Source: Flavobacteriales bacterium (GTDB taxonomy: Bacteria; Bacteroidota; Bacteroidia; Flavobacteriales_F; PHOS-HE28). Taken from it: a DNA stretch of 64,000 bases. Under the pieces are notes generated by a model. The model saw nothing but the letters and a program-made list of their open reading frames with translations, did no database searches and was not told the origin of the DNA. Every line of letters starts with the position of its first letter. Position 1 is the first letter of the stretch. This document shows, one piece after another, positions 9,737 through 18,111 of this stretch. The stretch spans positions 5,204 to 69,203 of the forward strand of contig JACJZI010000014.1 of the NCBI GenBank assembly GCA_020635655.1, read 5' to 3'. A program made the position numbers and the translations under genes.

Positions 9737-10180
9737 ATGCGCTTCTCCATCCTCTTCGCCTTCTTCGCCCTGACGGCCGGCGATGGTATCGCCCAGCAAT
9801 TCAAGGTCGTGACCATCGTGGAAAGCATCATCCCTGCAGGCACCGGCCGGTCGCGGATGATCGAATCCACCAGCGACATCGATTCCGAAGCGGCCACCAC
9901 GGAGCGCACCAACGGCAAGGACAGCGATCAGGGGGACGTGAAACGAGGCGATCTGAAGGTGGACAACTTCAAGGAGACCAAGCTGCTGAACTTTTTCAGC
10001 GTGGTGGGCATCAACTTCCAGAACATCGCCTCCAACGACGCGCTGATCACCGACAAGATCAACAAGCTGGCCGCCGAGGGCTGGGAGTTGGTCCATGTGG
10101 CCAGTGGTGTGGAAAGCGACGCCGGCAAGGATGACGGCCAGGGCATCTTCATCACCCGGCTGTTCTTCCGCAAGGACTAG
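9737..10180 (+). CDS. Small exported protein with C-terminal DUF4177-like segment
   Basis: 147 aa. The predicted signal peptide is MRFSILFAFFALTAGDGIAQ. A charged, low-complexity middle part (about residues 45-85) contains many Asp, Glu and Lys. The C-terminal segment INKLAAEGWELVHVASG ... FITRLFFRK resembles the compact DUF4177 fold, in which a helix ending in EGWELV precedes beta strands. The function is unknown. A longer reading of the same frame, antisense to the receptor gene, was rejected in favour of this start because of the signal peptide and the promoter element. It converges with the STN repeat protein gene, 8 bp apart. Confidence 0.7.
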   Translation: MRFSILFAFFALTAGDGIAQQFKVVTIVESIIPAGTGRSRMIESTSDIDSEAATTERTNGKDSDQGDVKRGDLKVDNFKETKLLNFFSVVGINFQNIASNDALITDKINKLAAEGWELVHVASGVESDAGKDDGQGIFITRLFFRKD

Positions 10181-10188
10181 CGGCCACC

Positions 10189-12111
10189 TCAGAAGCGTAC
10201 CCCGACCCCCGCCCGCCAGCCGACCCAGGCGCGCGTGAGCAGGTCCGTATGCTCCTGCTGGTCGAACGCCCGGTCCGCCGCGAGCGCGGAGAGCCAGGCG
10301 TGGGTGTCGGGATCACGCCAGTTCGAGATGAGCACGTTGAGCACCGGCCCGGCCGAGACCACGAGCCGGTCCCAGAAGGCATAGCCGTAGATCAGCTCCA
10401 ACCTGCCCACGATGTTCACGGCGTCGACCCAATACCATCCCTCGTTGACCTGTTCGGCGATGAGGGCGATGTCCAGCAGACCACGCCTGCCGATCCGTGG
10501 TTCGGTACCGATGCCGTAGTGGAAAGCCCAGGTGCTGTCCTCCCCGACCGGGGGTGACCACCCCAGGATGTTGTGGAAGGCACGGGTGCCGGTGCGCAGG
10601 GAGAGCGTGAGGGGAAGCACGTCCGTGCTGAAGGCGTCCAGGCGGTGATAACCATGCAGGGCCACGCTCAGTACGCCGATGCTGACACCGGTGATCGTGT
10701 CGCTGAGATTGATGAAGCCGACCTGCGAGCCTTCGCTGCGCAGGGCGAAGTTCACGGCGCCCACCTGTCCACCGCGGACCGTGCCGCTGACCGCGTTCAC
10801 CCCAAAGCTGAACTGGCCACCGGTGACCTCCCTGGCGTAGTTCGCACCGAAGCCGATCTGGCCGCCACCCACCGTACCCAGGGCGGCGTTCATCCCGAGG
10901 GTGAACTGCACACCTTCGATGTTCCGCCCGAAGTTGAACCCACCGGAGAACTGGGCCTTCCGCACATCGCCGAGCGCCACGTTCGCCCCGCCACTGGTCT
11001 GTGAACCGTCGACATCGGAAAGTGCGACGTTCACCCCACCGCAGACCTGGGGGCCCCGCATGCGCCCCTTGGCCACGTTGGCCCCGCCCGCGATCTGCAC
11101 GCCGGCAAGCGTATCCCAGACGACGTTGGCGAAACCGCCGAGCTGCAGACCCTGCAGGGAACGCATCGCGTGGTTGATGCCACCGGAGATCTGCGCACCG
11201 TGCACCTCACGGCCGACAAGGTTGGCCAGTCCCGCTAGTTGCACACCCCGCACATCGCGGGTGTCGATGTTCAATCCGAGCCCGATCTCCGCCCCTTCCA
11301 CACCCCGCGCGAATCCGCAGAACACATTGAAGGAAAAGGCGTTCACCGTGGCGGCACCCACTTCGCCGTTCGTGCCCACTCCCGGGACCAATGTCACCTG
11401 CCAAGGCGCACGACGGACGAAACCGAGGTTGGCGGCCTGGTCGAATTGACCGGCGGGCACCAGCAGCCGTGCCACGCCGAGATCCTCCACCCCGCACCGA
11501 TCATGCAGGCAGATCGGCTCCAGACGTTCGACCTTTTCACGCGGGCGGATCGCGACCAACAATTCCTGGCCCATATGACCCGGAAACACAACGGTGTCGA
11601 GGTATCCCACGCGTGAGAACAGCAAGGCGGCGCCTTCCTCCTCTCCCTTCAGGGTGAGTTCGAAACGCCCGGACGGCCCGGTGGTGACGCCATTGGAGCG
11701 ACGCACCTCCACCACACTGACACGTCCAAGGGGAACACCGGTATGCGCATCCATGACCTGTCCGCTGAGCGGATGTCTGGTGCGGTCCTCGGTGCGCCGC
11801 GCCAGGATCAGGTGCTCACCGCTCTCGCGCATGATGATGGCCTCCGGCAGAAGCCCGCGCATCACCTCATCCACCCGGCCGCCCTGCGCGTTGACGGAGA
11901 CAAGGCTGTCCTCCGGAAGGATCCGTGAATTGTAGCTGAGCCGGAAACCACCGTCCAGAGCGACCAGTTCAAGCGCACGCGCCAGACGGACATTGCCCGC
12001 CTGCACGGTCACCGTTCGCCGCAGGATGGACTGGGCCGGAAGGGCCGTCACGATCAGGAGGCCCCCCAGTACCGCCACGAACCATTGCCAACGCTCAACA
12101 CCCATCGCCAT
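10189..12111 (-). CDS. STN / carboxypeptidase-regulatory / LA_2272-type surface repeat protein
   Basis: 640 aa. Signal peptide at residues ~8-27. An STN (secretin and TonB N-terminal) domain occupies ~36-105 and a carboxypeptidase-regulatory domain ~113-190. About fourteen 15-16-residue repeats run from ~271 to ~485, each a variant of V-x-G-x-Q-x-x-G-G-x-N-x-A, the pattern called LA_2272 surface repeat. A conserved beta-rich C-terminal domain ends in Phe (GVGVRF). There is no TonB plug or receptor barrel. It is third in the operon after the ECF sigma factor and FecR, and its start overlaps the FecR stop by 17 bp. STN domains of FecA-type receptors contact FecR in the periplasm, so this protein probably signals to the FecR upstream. 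That is inference; the signal is unknown. Confidence 0.82.
   Translation of the reverse strand: MAMGVERWQWFVAVLGGLLIVTALPAQSILRRTVTVQAGNVRLARALELVALDGGFRLSYNSRILPEDSLVSVNAQGGRVDEVMRGLLPEAIIMRESGEHLILARRTEDRTRHPLSGQVMDAHTGVPLGRVSVVEVRRSNGVTTGPSGRFELTLKGEEEGAALLFSRVGYLDTVVFPGHMGQELLVAIRPREKVERLEPICLHDRCGVEDLGVARLLVPAGQFDQAANLGFVRRAPWQVTLVPGVGTNGEVGAATVNAFSFNVFCGFARGVEGAEIGLGLNIDTRDVRGVQLAGLANLVGREVHGAQISGGINHAMRSLQGLQLGGFANVVWDTLAGVQIAGGANVAKGRMRGPQVCGGVNVALSDVDGSQTSGGANVALGDVRKAQFSGGFNFGRNIEGVQFTLGMNAALGTVGGGQIGFGANYAREVTGGQFSFGVNAVSGTVRGGQVGAVNFALRSEGSQVGFINLSDTITGVSIGVLSVALHGYHRLDAFSTDVLPLTLSLRTGTRAFHNILGWSPPVGEDSTWAFHYGIGTEPRIGRRGLLDIALIAEQVNEGWYWVDAVNIVGRLELIYGYAFWDRLVVSAGPVLNVLISNWRDPDTHAWLSALAADRAFDQQEHTDLLTRAWVGWRAGVGVRF
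10657..11301 (-). repeat. Coding repeat array, about 14 copies of a 45-48 bp unit
   Basis: This stretch encodes the GG-x-N surface repeats (residues ~271-485 of the STN protein). The repetition is strong in protein but diverged in DNA, so it is an old array and not a fresh tandem expansion. Conserved positions are Gly-x-Gln at the start of each unit and Gly-Gly/Phe-Gly-x-Asn in the middle, expected of a beta-solenoid or barrel of equal rungs. Confidence 0.75.
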
Positions 12112-13054
12112 CGAGGAGGAAGGAGCCGTCCGGGCGATGCTCCACCCGCATGCCGAACGTGTTCGCGATCACCTGCAAGACGGCGTCGATCGGTTCGTCC
12201 GCGAAGGTGGCGGTGAGCCGACAACGGCCCAGCTCCGGTGACGCGAGCGCGACATGCACCGAGTAGAGGATCGAAAGCTGTTCCACGACCTGCTCCAGGG
12301 GTGCATCATCGAATTGCAGGATCCGCTCTCCCCAACGCTGGAAGGATGCCGAACGCATGTGTTCCAGCATGCCCGTGGTCCGACCATAGCGCGCGGTCTC
12401 TCCCGCGATCAGCACAACGGTATCCTTCGGCACCACGACCCGGACCCTTCCCGTCCGCACACGCACCTCGCGGACGTCGGAGGTATCGTAGGCCGTGACC
12501 TCGAACATGGTACCGAGCACCGTGACCTCCATGTCCTGTGCATGCACCACGAAGGGATGTTCCGCATCATGTGCCACCTCGAAATAGACCTTGCCCTGGA
12601 CCTCCACCTCTCGCGTGAGTCCGATCCGTGCGGTGGCCTGTGATCCCTCCGCGAGTACCATCCGACTGCTGTCCGGGAGCAGGGTGTCCAGCGAAGCATC
12701 GATCGCTGCGAACCGATCGGTGGCAGGTGCAATGAGCAGCCGCACGGCGAAAAAGACCCCGGTGAGCACTGCTGCGGCCGCTGCCCAGGGCAGGATCCGC
12801 CGCATGCCGATGACCCGACCTCGGCCGGTGCGCATGCGTGCGGAAAGCGTCGCCCAGGCCTTGTCCACATCCACCTCAGGCGCATCCTCACCATCGGCAC
12901 CCAGGGACCAAAGCACCTGCATGCGTTGAAGCTCCAATGCATTGTCCGGATGCGACGCTGCCCAACGCTCCACCGCGGTGGTGGTGGCGGGATCCGCCTC
13001 ACCGGCCACAAAGCGCGCCAGCTGTTCGCTCGCTATTTCCCCTTTCCCGTTCAC
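12095..13054 (-). CDS. FecR family anti-sigma factor
   Basis: 319 aa. The cytoplasmic N-terminus (1-85) carries the short sigma-binding region (EQLARFVAGEADPATTTAVE). A single membrane segment lies at about 87-108. The periplasmic FecR domain (~115-205) includes EVQGKVYFEVAHDAEHPFVV and LGTMFEVTAYD. The C-terminal DUF4974 domain (~246-315) is itself STN-like. It should hold the upstream ECF sigma factor at the membrane and release or activate it when the outer partner signals. It lies 39 bp after the sigma gene and overlaps the STN repeat protein gene, forming a three-gene operon. Confidence 0.92.
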   Translation of the reverse strand: MNGKGEIASEQLARFVAGEADPATTTAVERWAASHPDNALELQRMQVLWSLGADGEDAPEVDVDKAWATLSARMRTGRGRVIGMRRILPWAAAAAVLTGVFFAVRLLIAPATDRFAAIDASLDTLLPDSSRMVLAEGSQATARIGLTREVEVQGKVYFEVAHDAEHPFVVHAQDMEVTVLGTMFEVTAYDTSDVREVRVRTGRVRVVVPKDTVVLIAGETARYGRTTGMLEHMRSASFQRWGERILQFDDAPLEQVVEQLSILYSVHVALASPELGRCRLTATFADEPIDAVLQVIANTFGMRVEHRPDGSFLLDGDGC

Positions 13055-13093
13055 GGGTCCGCATACCTATGACAAGCATCCCTGTGCATACCC

Positions 13094-13651
13094 CTATCCG
13101 TTCCACCACAACAACCAGCCGATCACCGGCAGCAGGTCGGCGAGTTCGGTACGAAGTGTCTTCAGTGCCTTGCCCATCTGGTTCTCCACGGTCTTCACCG
13201 AAATGCCGAGCCGGTCCGCGATCTCGTGGTACTTCAATCCCTCGTAGCGGCTCAGTTCGAAGACCTTCCGGCGTTCGGTGGGCAGGTCGGCGATCGCGGC
13301 CCGGACACGTGCGGCCCGCTCCGCATGGTCCCGCTCATCGACCGCCTCCTCCTGGCCCTTCTCCTGCACTTCGGTGTATAGGGGGACCAGCCGCGCGCTT
13401 TGCTTCAATGCGGTCAGGCAGCGGTTCCTGACGGCCGTGAAGAGGTAGGCCTTCAGCGAGGTGGTGATATGCAGCCGGGCGCGGTCCTCCCAGAGCTTGA
13501 AGAAGAGCTCCTGGACCAGGTCCTCCGTGCGATCGCGGTCCTTGAGGTACTGATACGCGAAGGCGCAGAGCGGTCGGTAGTGCGCCCGGAACAGGGCTTC
13601 CATGGCGCTTTCGTCACCGGCGGCGATCCGTTGGAATTCCTCTGCGCTCAT
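13094..13651 (-). CDS. ECF RNA polymerase sigma-70 factor (Bacteroides expansion type)
   Basis: 185 aa. Region 2 lies at about residues 12-82 (DLVQELFFKLWEDR, LFTAVRNRCL) and region 4 at about 125-175 (LPTERRKVFELSRYEGL, then the helix-turn-helix EIADRLGISVKTVENQ). Length and motifs fit the ECF family that is expanded in Bacteroidota and normally paired with FecR. It directs RNA polymerase to a small regulon, probably including this operon. The C-terminus is slightly hydrophobic (LLPVIGWLLWW), which could aid membrane association with FecR. It has its own predicted promoter immediately upstream. Confidence 0.93.
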   Translation of the reverse strand: MSAEEFQRIAAGDESAMEALFRAHYRPLCAFAYQYLKDRDRTEDLVQELFFKLWEDRARLHITTSLKAYLFTAVRNRCLTALKQSARLVPLYTEVQEKGQEEAVDERDHAERAARVRAAIADLPTERRKVFELSRYEGLKYHEIADRLGISVKTVENQMGKALKTLRTELADLLPVIGWLLWWNG

Positions 13652-13660
13652 GAACGCGGC

Positions 13661-13668
13661 CGAAGATA
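13661..13668 (-). promoter_or_regulatory. -7 promoter element (TATCTTCG) of the sigma factor gene
   Basis: On the minus strand TATCTTCG ends only 9 nt before the ATG of the sigma gene, so the transcript would have almost no leader. It lies in the 25-bp gap after the upstream giant protein gene and gives the operon an independent promoter. Confidence 0.5.
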
Positions 13669-13676
13669 GCGGGGCT

Positions 13677-16600
13677 TCAGCGCAGGAGCAGGATGGTACC
13701 GGTCTGCGAGCGGACCTCCCCGTCCGCGCCGATCATGTCGAGCGTGTAGAAGTACGTGCCTTCCACCAGGCGTTCGCCGGACATCCCGCTCCGGCCATCC
13801 CAATCGACATGGACAGCGCTTCGGTCCAGCACCCGTTCGCCCCATCGGTTGAAAATGGACAGATGCAGCGTGGCACCATCCGGGGCATCCAATGCGATGA
13901 TGTCGTTGTTGCCATCTCCGTTGGGTGAGAACACGTTCGGCACGATCAGTTCACAGGGGCCGAAGGTCACCTGCACGCTACCGCTAGCCATACATCCCAT
14001 GGAGTCGGTGGCCTGGAAGGAATAGACACCGGTCGCGGAAACGGTCAATTCGTTGCCCAGTGCACCATTGCTCCAGCCGACGTCGGTCAGACCGGGCAAC
14101 GTGAGCGAATAGATGGCCCCGGAACAGGGCGTCACCGGATCGAAGTCCCAGATCGCACCTGCGGACACCGAAAGCACGGAAACAGCCGTATCACTGGCGC
14201 ACCCGTCCCACTCCGCCACGCAGCTCCATGTTCCGGACCCGGTGGCATCCAATGGTCCGGGCGTGATCGAGGTACCGTTGAACGGGCCGATCGGGCTCGT
14301 CCAGTGGTACTCCGCATCCGCAGGTCCATCTGCGTTCATGGTGATCGATCCACCCACACAAGCCTGCCAGGGGCCATCGAGCTGAGGCGGATCCGGGATG
14401 GCATGTACGGTGACCATCACCGCAGCGGCGGGGCTGGTACAGGCGCCCTCGGTCTGCGTCACGAAGTAACTGGTGTCGGCCATCATTGGACCCACGGTCA
14501 GGTCATTTCCCGTTCCGATGATCTGCGTACCGTTCGGATCAGCATACCAGGTCAGATCCCCGGAACCCTGTGCGGTCACTTCGATCACCTCACCTGCACA
14601 GGCGGACAGGTCCGGAGCGACCAATGGTTGGGTGAACGGCGTGAGGTCCACGATGACGACATCGCTCGTATCGATGCAGCCCAGGTCATCGACCACGATC
14701 AACGTGTACCCACCGGCCTCGGTGGTCTGCAGGAACTGGGAGGGGACCGCGACCGGCTCCCACAGATAGAAAGCCTGTCCGGGGAGACCTTCGAGCAGGG
14801 CGGTATCCCCGGGACAAAGGGTGAAGGGACCCGGTTCGAGCACCTGGGCGGTGGCCGCTCCCTGTAGGATCGTGATGGATGCGAATGTGTTGACGCCGCA
14901 GGACGTGATCGCACAGGTGTAGTTACCCGGCGCCACGATGAGCTGGGACAGCCCGTTCCCCGAAAGCGGCGGCAGCCATTGGATGGAGGTGGCCGCCGGC
15001 GCCACCACGTCCACCACCACCGACTCGCCCGCGCAAAGGATGTTGTCGTCCAGGCCGGTGCCCAGATAGGGTGTGCCATAGTTCCCCATCATGACGGATG
15101 CGCTGCTCACCGTACAGCCATCGGAGTTGATCAGGTCCACACCATATTCACCGGGGACCTGCACGGCAATGGAACTGCTGTTACCGGGGATCGGACCGTC
15201 GGGCCCGTACCATTGGAAGGCCGTACCCTGTCCGGCCACGCTCAGCAGAACGGTATCCCCCGGACAGACCATCCCGTCAGGTGGTTGCATGGCGACCGAA
15301 GGCGGGAATGGCGTGTCCACGAACACCAGGCCCGGAGCAGGAAAGGGCCAAACGCACCCGATCCCGAGGTCATAATGAATGGCCTGGTAGAAGAAGATGC
15401 CCGGCAGGTCCACGAGCGCGGTGTCTGGCGATCCAAAGGCACCGATGAGGTCGGAGCCTGACCAATGCACCGAATCGCAGCTGATGCAATCGGTTAGGAA
15501 CAACGCAACGGTATCGCCCTGGCACAGGACCTGGTCCATGGGCGGATCGAACGAGGGCAACGACACCCGCGTGATGTAGATGCTGTCGCTTGCAGTGAAC
15601 AGATACTGGTCGGTGCCGCAGGGTGCGTTGCTCACGACGACCGTGACGGTGAAGGGGATCCAACCGTCCGCGAACGCACCGACCGACCAGCTCACGGAAT
15701 CCGTCGTGTACACGGTCCCCGGCGCGCATCCCGCATCCGTATTGACGTTGATGGCAGTCCCTTCGGGCAGGTCCACGGGGATGTTGTTCTCGTACCAAGT
15801 GATGGCCAGGGTGCCCTGGGCACACCCCACGAGATCGCAGAGTACCGCCGAATCCTGCTCCATTGGCTGTCCCTGATAGTAGAACCGGAATTCGGCATCC
15901 GACAGGTCCGGCAGGTCGAGCGTACCGCCATAGACGGCCGGCAAGCTGTTCACCGCGCTGCATCCTCCCGCGTTGAGCACCTGAACGGTATAGAACGCGG
16001 TGGTATCCGCCCAAACGGTGTCGCCAGGAACGGGAACACCATCCACATACCATTGCAGGCTGTCGACACCGATCAAGGTGGAAGGCCAGATCGGGACCGG
16101 CGGCCCGCAGATCTGGATCGGCACACCCTGGAACAAGGCCACGTCGACGTTGATGCCCAGTCCGTCGGACAGCAGCACCGTCGGGTATGGCAGGATCGTC
16201 ACATGGATCGAGTCCATCCCCAGGGGACATCCTCCGGGAGTGGATACCGTACAGGTGTACCAGCCCGTGGTGGTGGGGATGATCGTCGGTGTGGTCTCAC
16301 CGGTACTCCAAAGGAAATGCAGCGCAGGACCGTTGTGGGGCGGATGCACGACACCGGCCTGGGACCATTGGGCGAACATGTCCATCGACAGCATGGACGG
16401 AAAACTGCCCGGCACAGGTGGATAACAGATGGAGACCGAATCAGCGCAGCCGACCAAATTGTTCGCCATGATGCAGGGCGTGCGTGCATCGTGTTCGCAT
16501 GCACCGTCCGACCCACGTTGCCAGAAGTCGTACGGTGCGCGGCCCAGCACATAGGCGCGCGCCAGGAACCCGTCCAACTGGCCCTCGGCCTCCATATCCA

Positions 16601-18056
16601 CGAAATCGCCGTAGTGTGGATCGCCGCAATAGCCCCCCAAGGTGTCATTCGCGCTCGCGGCCACGTCCGTCCCCGGCCAGGTCTGGCCATCTGAAGGGAA
16701 CACCAGATGGTCGGAGAAGGCACCGCAGAAGACCAGGTCGCCTTCGGTCGTCCAGGCCAATGGACCGGACCGTTTCGCGTCCTGCCCGCCGAACTGCTGG
16801 GCATTGGTGAGGACAAGGTCGGACGCGGCATGCCGGGCGATGAACAGGTCCTCGGTGCCCGTCGCGGTGAACAGTCCCGATCCGTAAAGGTCCTGCATGC
16901 CGGTGAACGCGCAGTCGAACGTCCCCGATACCGCCAGGCTGTCCCCTTGCAGCGCCATACCGCTCACCGAAAGCGGATGATCCGACCCCATCGACGACGA
17001 TGCAAGCAGTTGGCCGTTCGGATCGGTGCGCAAGAGATAATACGCATAGCTGCCATCCGTCTGGACCAGGTCCGGCACATCATCCACGTAGAATTGGTCC
17101 CCACGCACATCACCGCACAACAGCAGGTCGCCGTTCGGGGCCCGCAGCAGATCGCGGACATGGGTGAACAGGGCACCGCCGTAGCGGACGAACCACTGCT
17201 CCTGCCCCGTCGCCGAGAACTTCACCAGGAAGGTGGCGTTGTACATGCTGTTCGGATGCTGCAGATCGAAGGTGATGGTGTCGCTGAACTGGCCGGTGAC
17301 ATAGATGCTCCCGGCGGGGTCCGTCACCAGGTCGATCGCGCGATCGGTGTACTTCGCCCCACCGTGCTTCACCCAAAGCAATGCACCGTCCGCCGCATAG
17401 CTCGCGATGAACACGTCGTAGCCCGGTTGCAGGGTGATCGGGTCCGGCAGGCTGGTGATGGACGTGTTGTCGAACCACATCGTCCCTTTGAAATCACCTG
17501 CGATGGTCACCTGGCCGGTAGGTGATGCGGTGATCCCATAAGGTCGCTCGCCGCCCGCCGTGCTACCGGCCGTGTTGAGCCAGATACGCTGTCCTGTGGC
17601 GCCATCAAGCCGGGCGACGTACACGTCCGGTGTGCCTTGCGCGGAATAGACCAATGTATCGAACAGGGTGGCCGCGCCCATGAACTGCCCGCAGACCAAT
17701 ACGCTGCCATCGGCTGCGGGAAAGACCTTTGTGCCGCGATCGATCGCATTGCCCCCCCCGGTCACCAGCCAGTCCAGCGTGCCGTCCGGCTCCCATCTGC
17801 CCACGAACACATCACGCTGGCCGACCGACTGAAAGGTCTGCCCCCCCATCGTCATCGTAGCGCTGAACTCACCGGTGGCGAACAGGTCGCCCGAAGCGTC
17901 CACCTGAACGTCGGCTACCTGGTCCGCGCCGAGCCCACCGATGTCGATCGCCCAGTGGTCCTGGGCATTCCCATTAACGTGCAATAAGAACACCACAAGA
18001 GGCGCGATGCAAACGCGCGACACCCTCCCCGATCCGAAGCAATGGTGACGTTTCAC
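13677..18056 (-). CDS. Giant secreted protein: beta-propeller, Ig-like modules, gliding-type C-terminus
   Basis: 1459 aa. The signal peptide ends near residue 31 (HVNGNAQ). Residues ~32-450 hold about seven propeller-type repeats with the pattern G-D-x-x-x-x-G-x-F ... D-x-F-x-x-R ... G-x-x-x-W, like SBBP/delta-60 repeats. A linker containing RAPYDFW follows, then many Ig/PKD-like modules. The last ~85 residues (NVFSPNGDGNNDIIAL ... FNRWGERV ... GTYFYTLDM) are the gliding-motility-associated (type B T9SS) C-terminal domain. It is predicted to be exported by T9SS and surface-attached, probably as an adhesin. It is a paralogue of the next gene upstream, with the same domain order and many shared short motifs. 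A 55-bp gap separates them. Confidence 0.88.
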   Translation of the reverse strand: MKRHHCFGSGRVSRVCIAPLVVFLLHVNGNAQDHWAIDIGGLGADQVADVQVDASGDLFATGEFSATMTMGGQTFQSVGQRDVFVGRWEPDGTLDWLVTGGGNAIDRGTKVFPAADGSVLVCGQFMGAATLFDTLVYSAQGTPDVYVARLDGATGQRIWLNTAGSTAGGERPYGITASPTGQVTIAGDFKGTMWFDNTSITSLPDPITLQPGYDVFIASYAADGALLWVKHGGAKYTDRAIDLVTDPAGSIYVTGQFSDTITFDLQHPNSMYNATFLVKFSATGQEQWFVRYGGALFTHVRDLLRAPNGDLLLCGDVRGDQFYVDDVPDLVQTDGSYAYYLLRTDPNGQLLASSSMGSDHPLSVSGMALQGDSLAVSGTFDCAFTGMQDLYGSGLFTATGTEDLFIARHAASDLVLTNAQQFGGQDAKRSGPLAWTTEGDLVFCGAFSDHLVFPSDGQTWPGTDVAASANDTLGGYCGDPHYGDFVDMEAEGQLDGFLARAYVLGRAPYDFWQRGSDGACEHDARTPCIMANNLVGCADSVSICYPPVPGSFPSMLSMDMFAQWSQAGVVHPPHNGPALHFLWSTGETTPTIIPTTTGWYTCTVSTPGGCPLGMDSIHVTILPYPTVLLSDGLGINVDVALFQGVPIQICGPPVPIWPSTLIGVDSLQWYVDGVPVPGDTVWADTTAFYTVQVLNAGGCSAVNSLPAVYGGTLDLPDLSDAEFRFYYQGQPMEQDSAVLCDLVGCAQGTLAITWYENNIPVDLPEGTAINVNTDAGCAPGTVYTTDSVSWSVGAFADGWIPFTVTVVVSNAPCGTDQYLFTASDSIYITRVSLPSFDPPMDQVLCQGDTVALFLTDCISCDSVHWSGSDLIGAFGSPDTALVDLPGIFFYQAIHYDLGIGCVWPFPAPGLVFVDTPFPPSVAMQPPDGMVCPGDTVLLSVAGQGTAFQWYGPDGPIPGNSSSIAVQVPGEYGVDLINSDGCTVSSASVMMGNYGTPYLGTGLDDNILCAGESVVVDVVAPAATSIQWLPPLSGNGLSQLIVAPGNYTCAITSCGVNTFASITILQGAATAQVLEPGPFTLCPGDTALLEGLPGQAFYLWEPVAVPSQFLQTTEAGGYTLIVVDDLGCIDTSDVVIVDLTPFTQPLVAPDLSACAGEVIEVTAQGSGDLTWYADPNGTQIIGTGNDLTVGPMMADTSYFVTQTEGACTSPAAAVMVTVHAIPDPPQLDGPWQACVGGSITMNADGPADAEYHWTSPIGPFNGTSITPGPLDATGSGTWSCVAEWDGCASDTAVSVLSVSAGAIWDFDPVTPCSGAIYSLTLPGLTDVGWSNGALGNELTVSATGVYSFQATDSMGCMASGSVQVTFGPCELIVPNVFSPNGDGNNDIIALDAPDGATLHLSIFNRWGERVLDRSAVHVDWDGRSGMSGERLVEGTYFYTLDMIGADGEVRSQTGTILLLR

Positions 18057-18111
18057 ACGGAAAAGTTCGCAATGCGACCATCAACTCCCAAGGACCATCC
18101 CCGGAAAGGGA

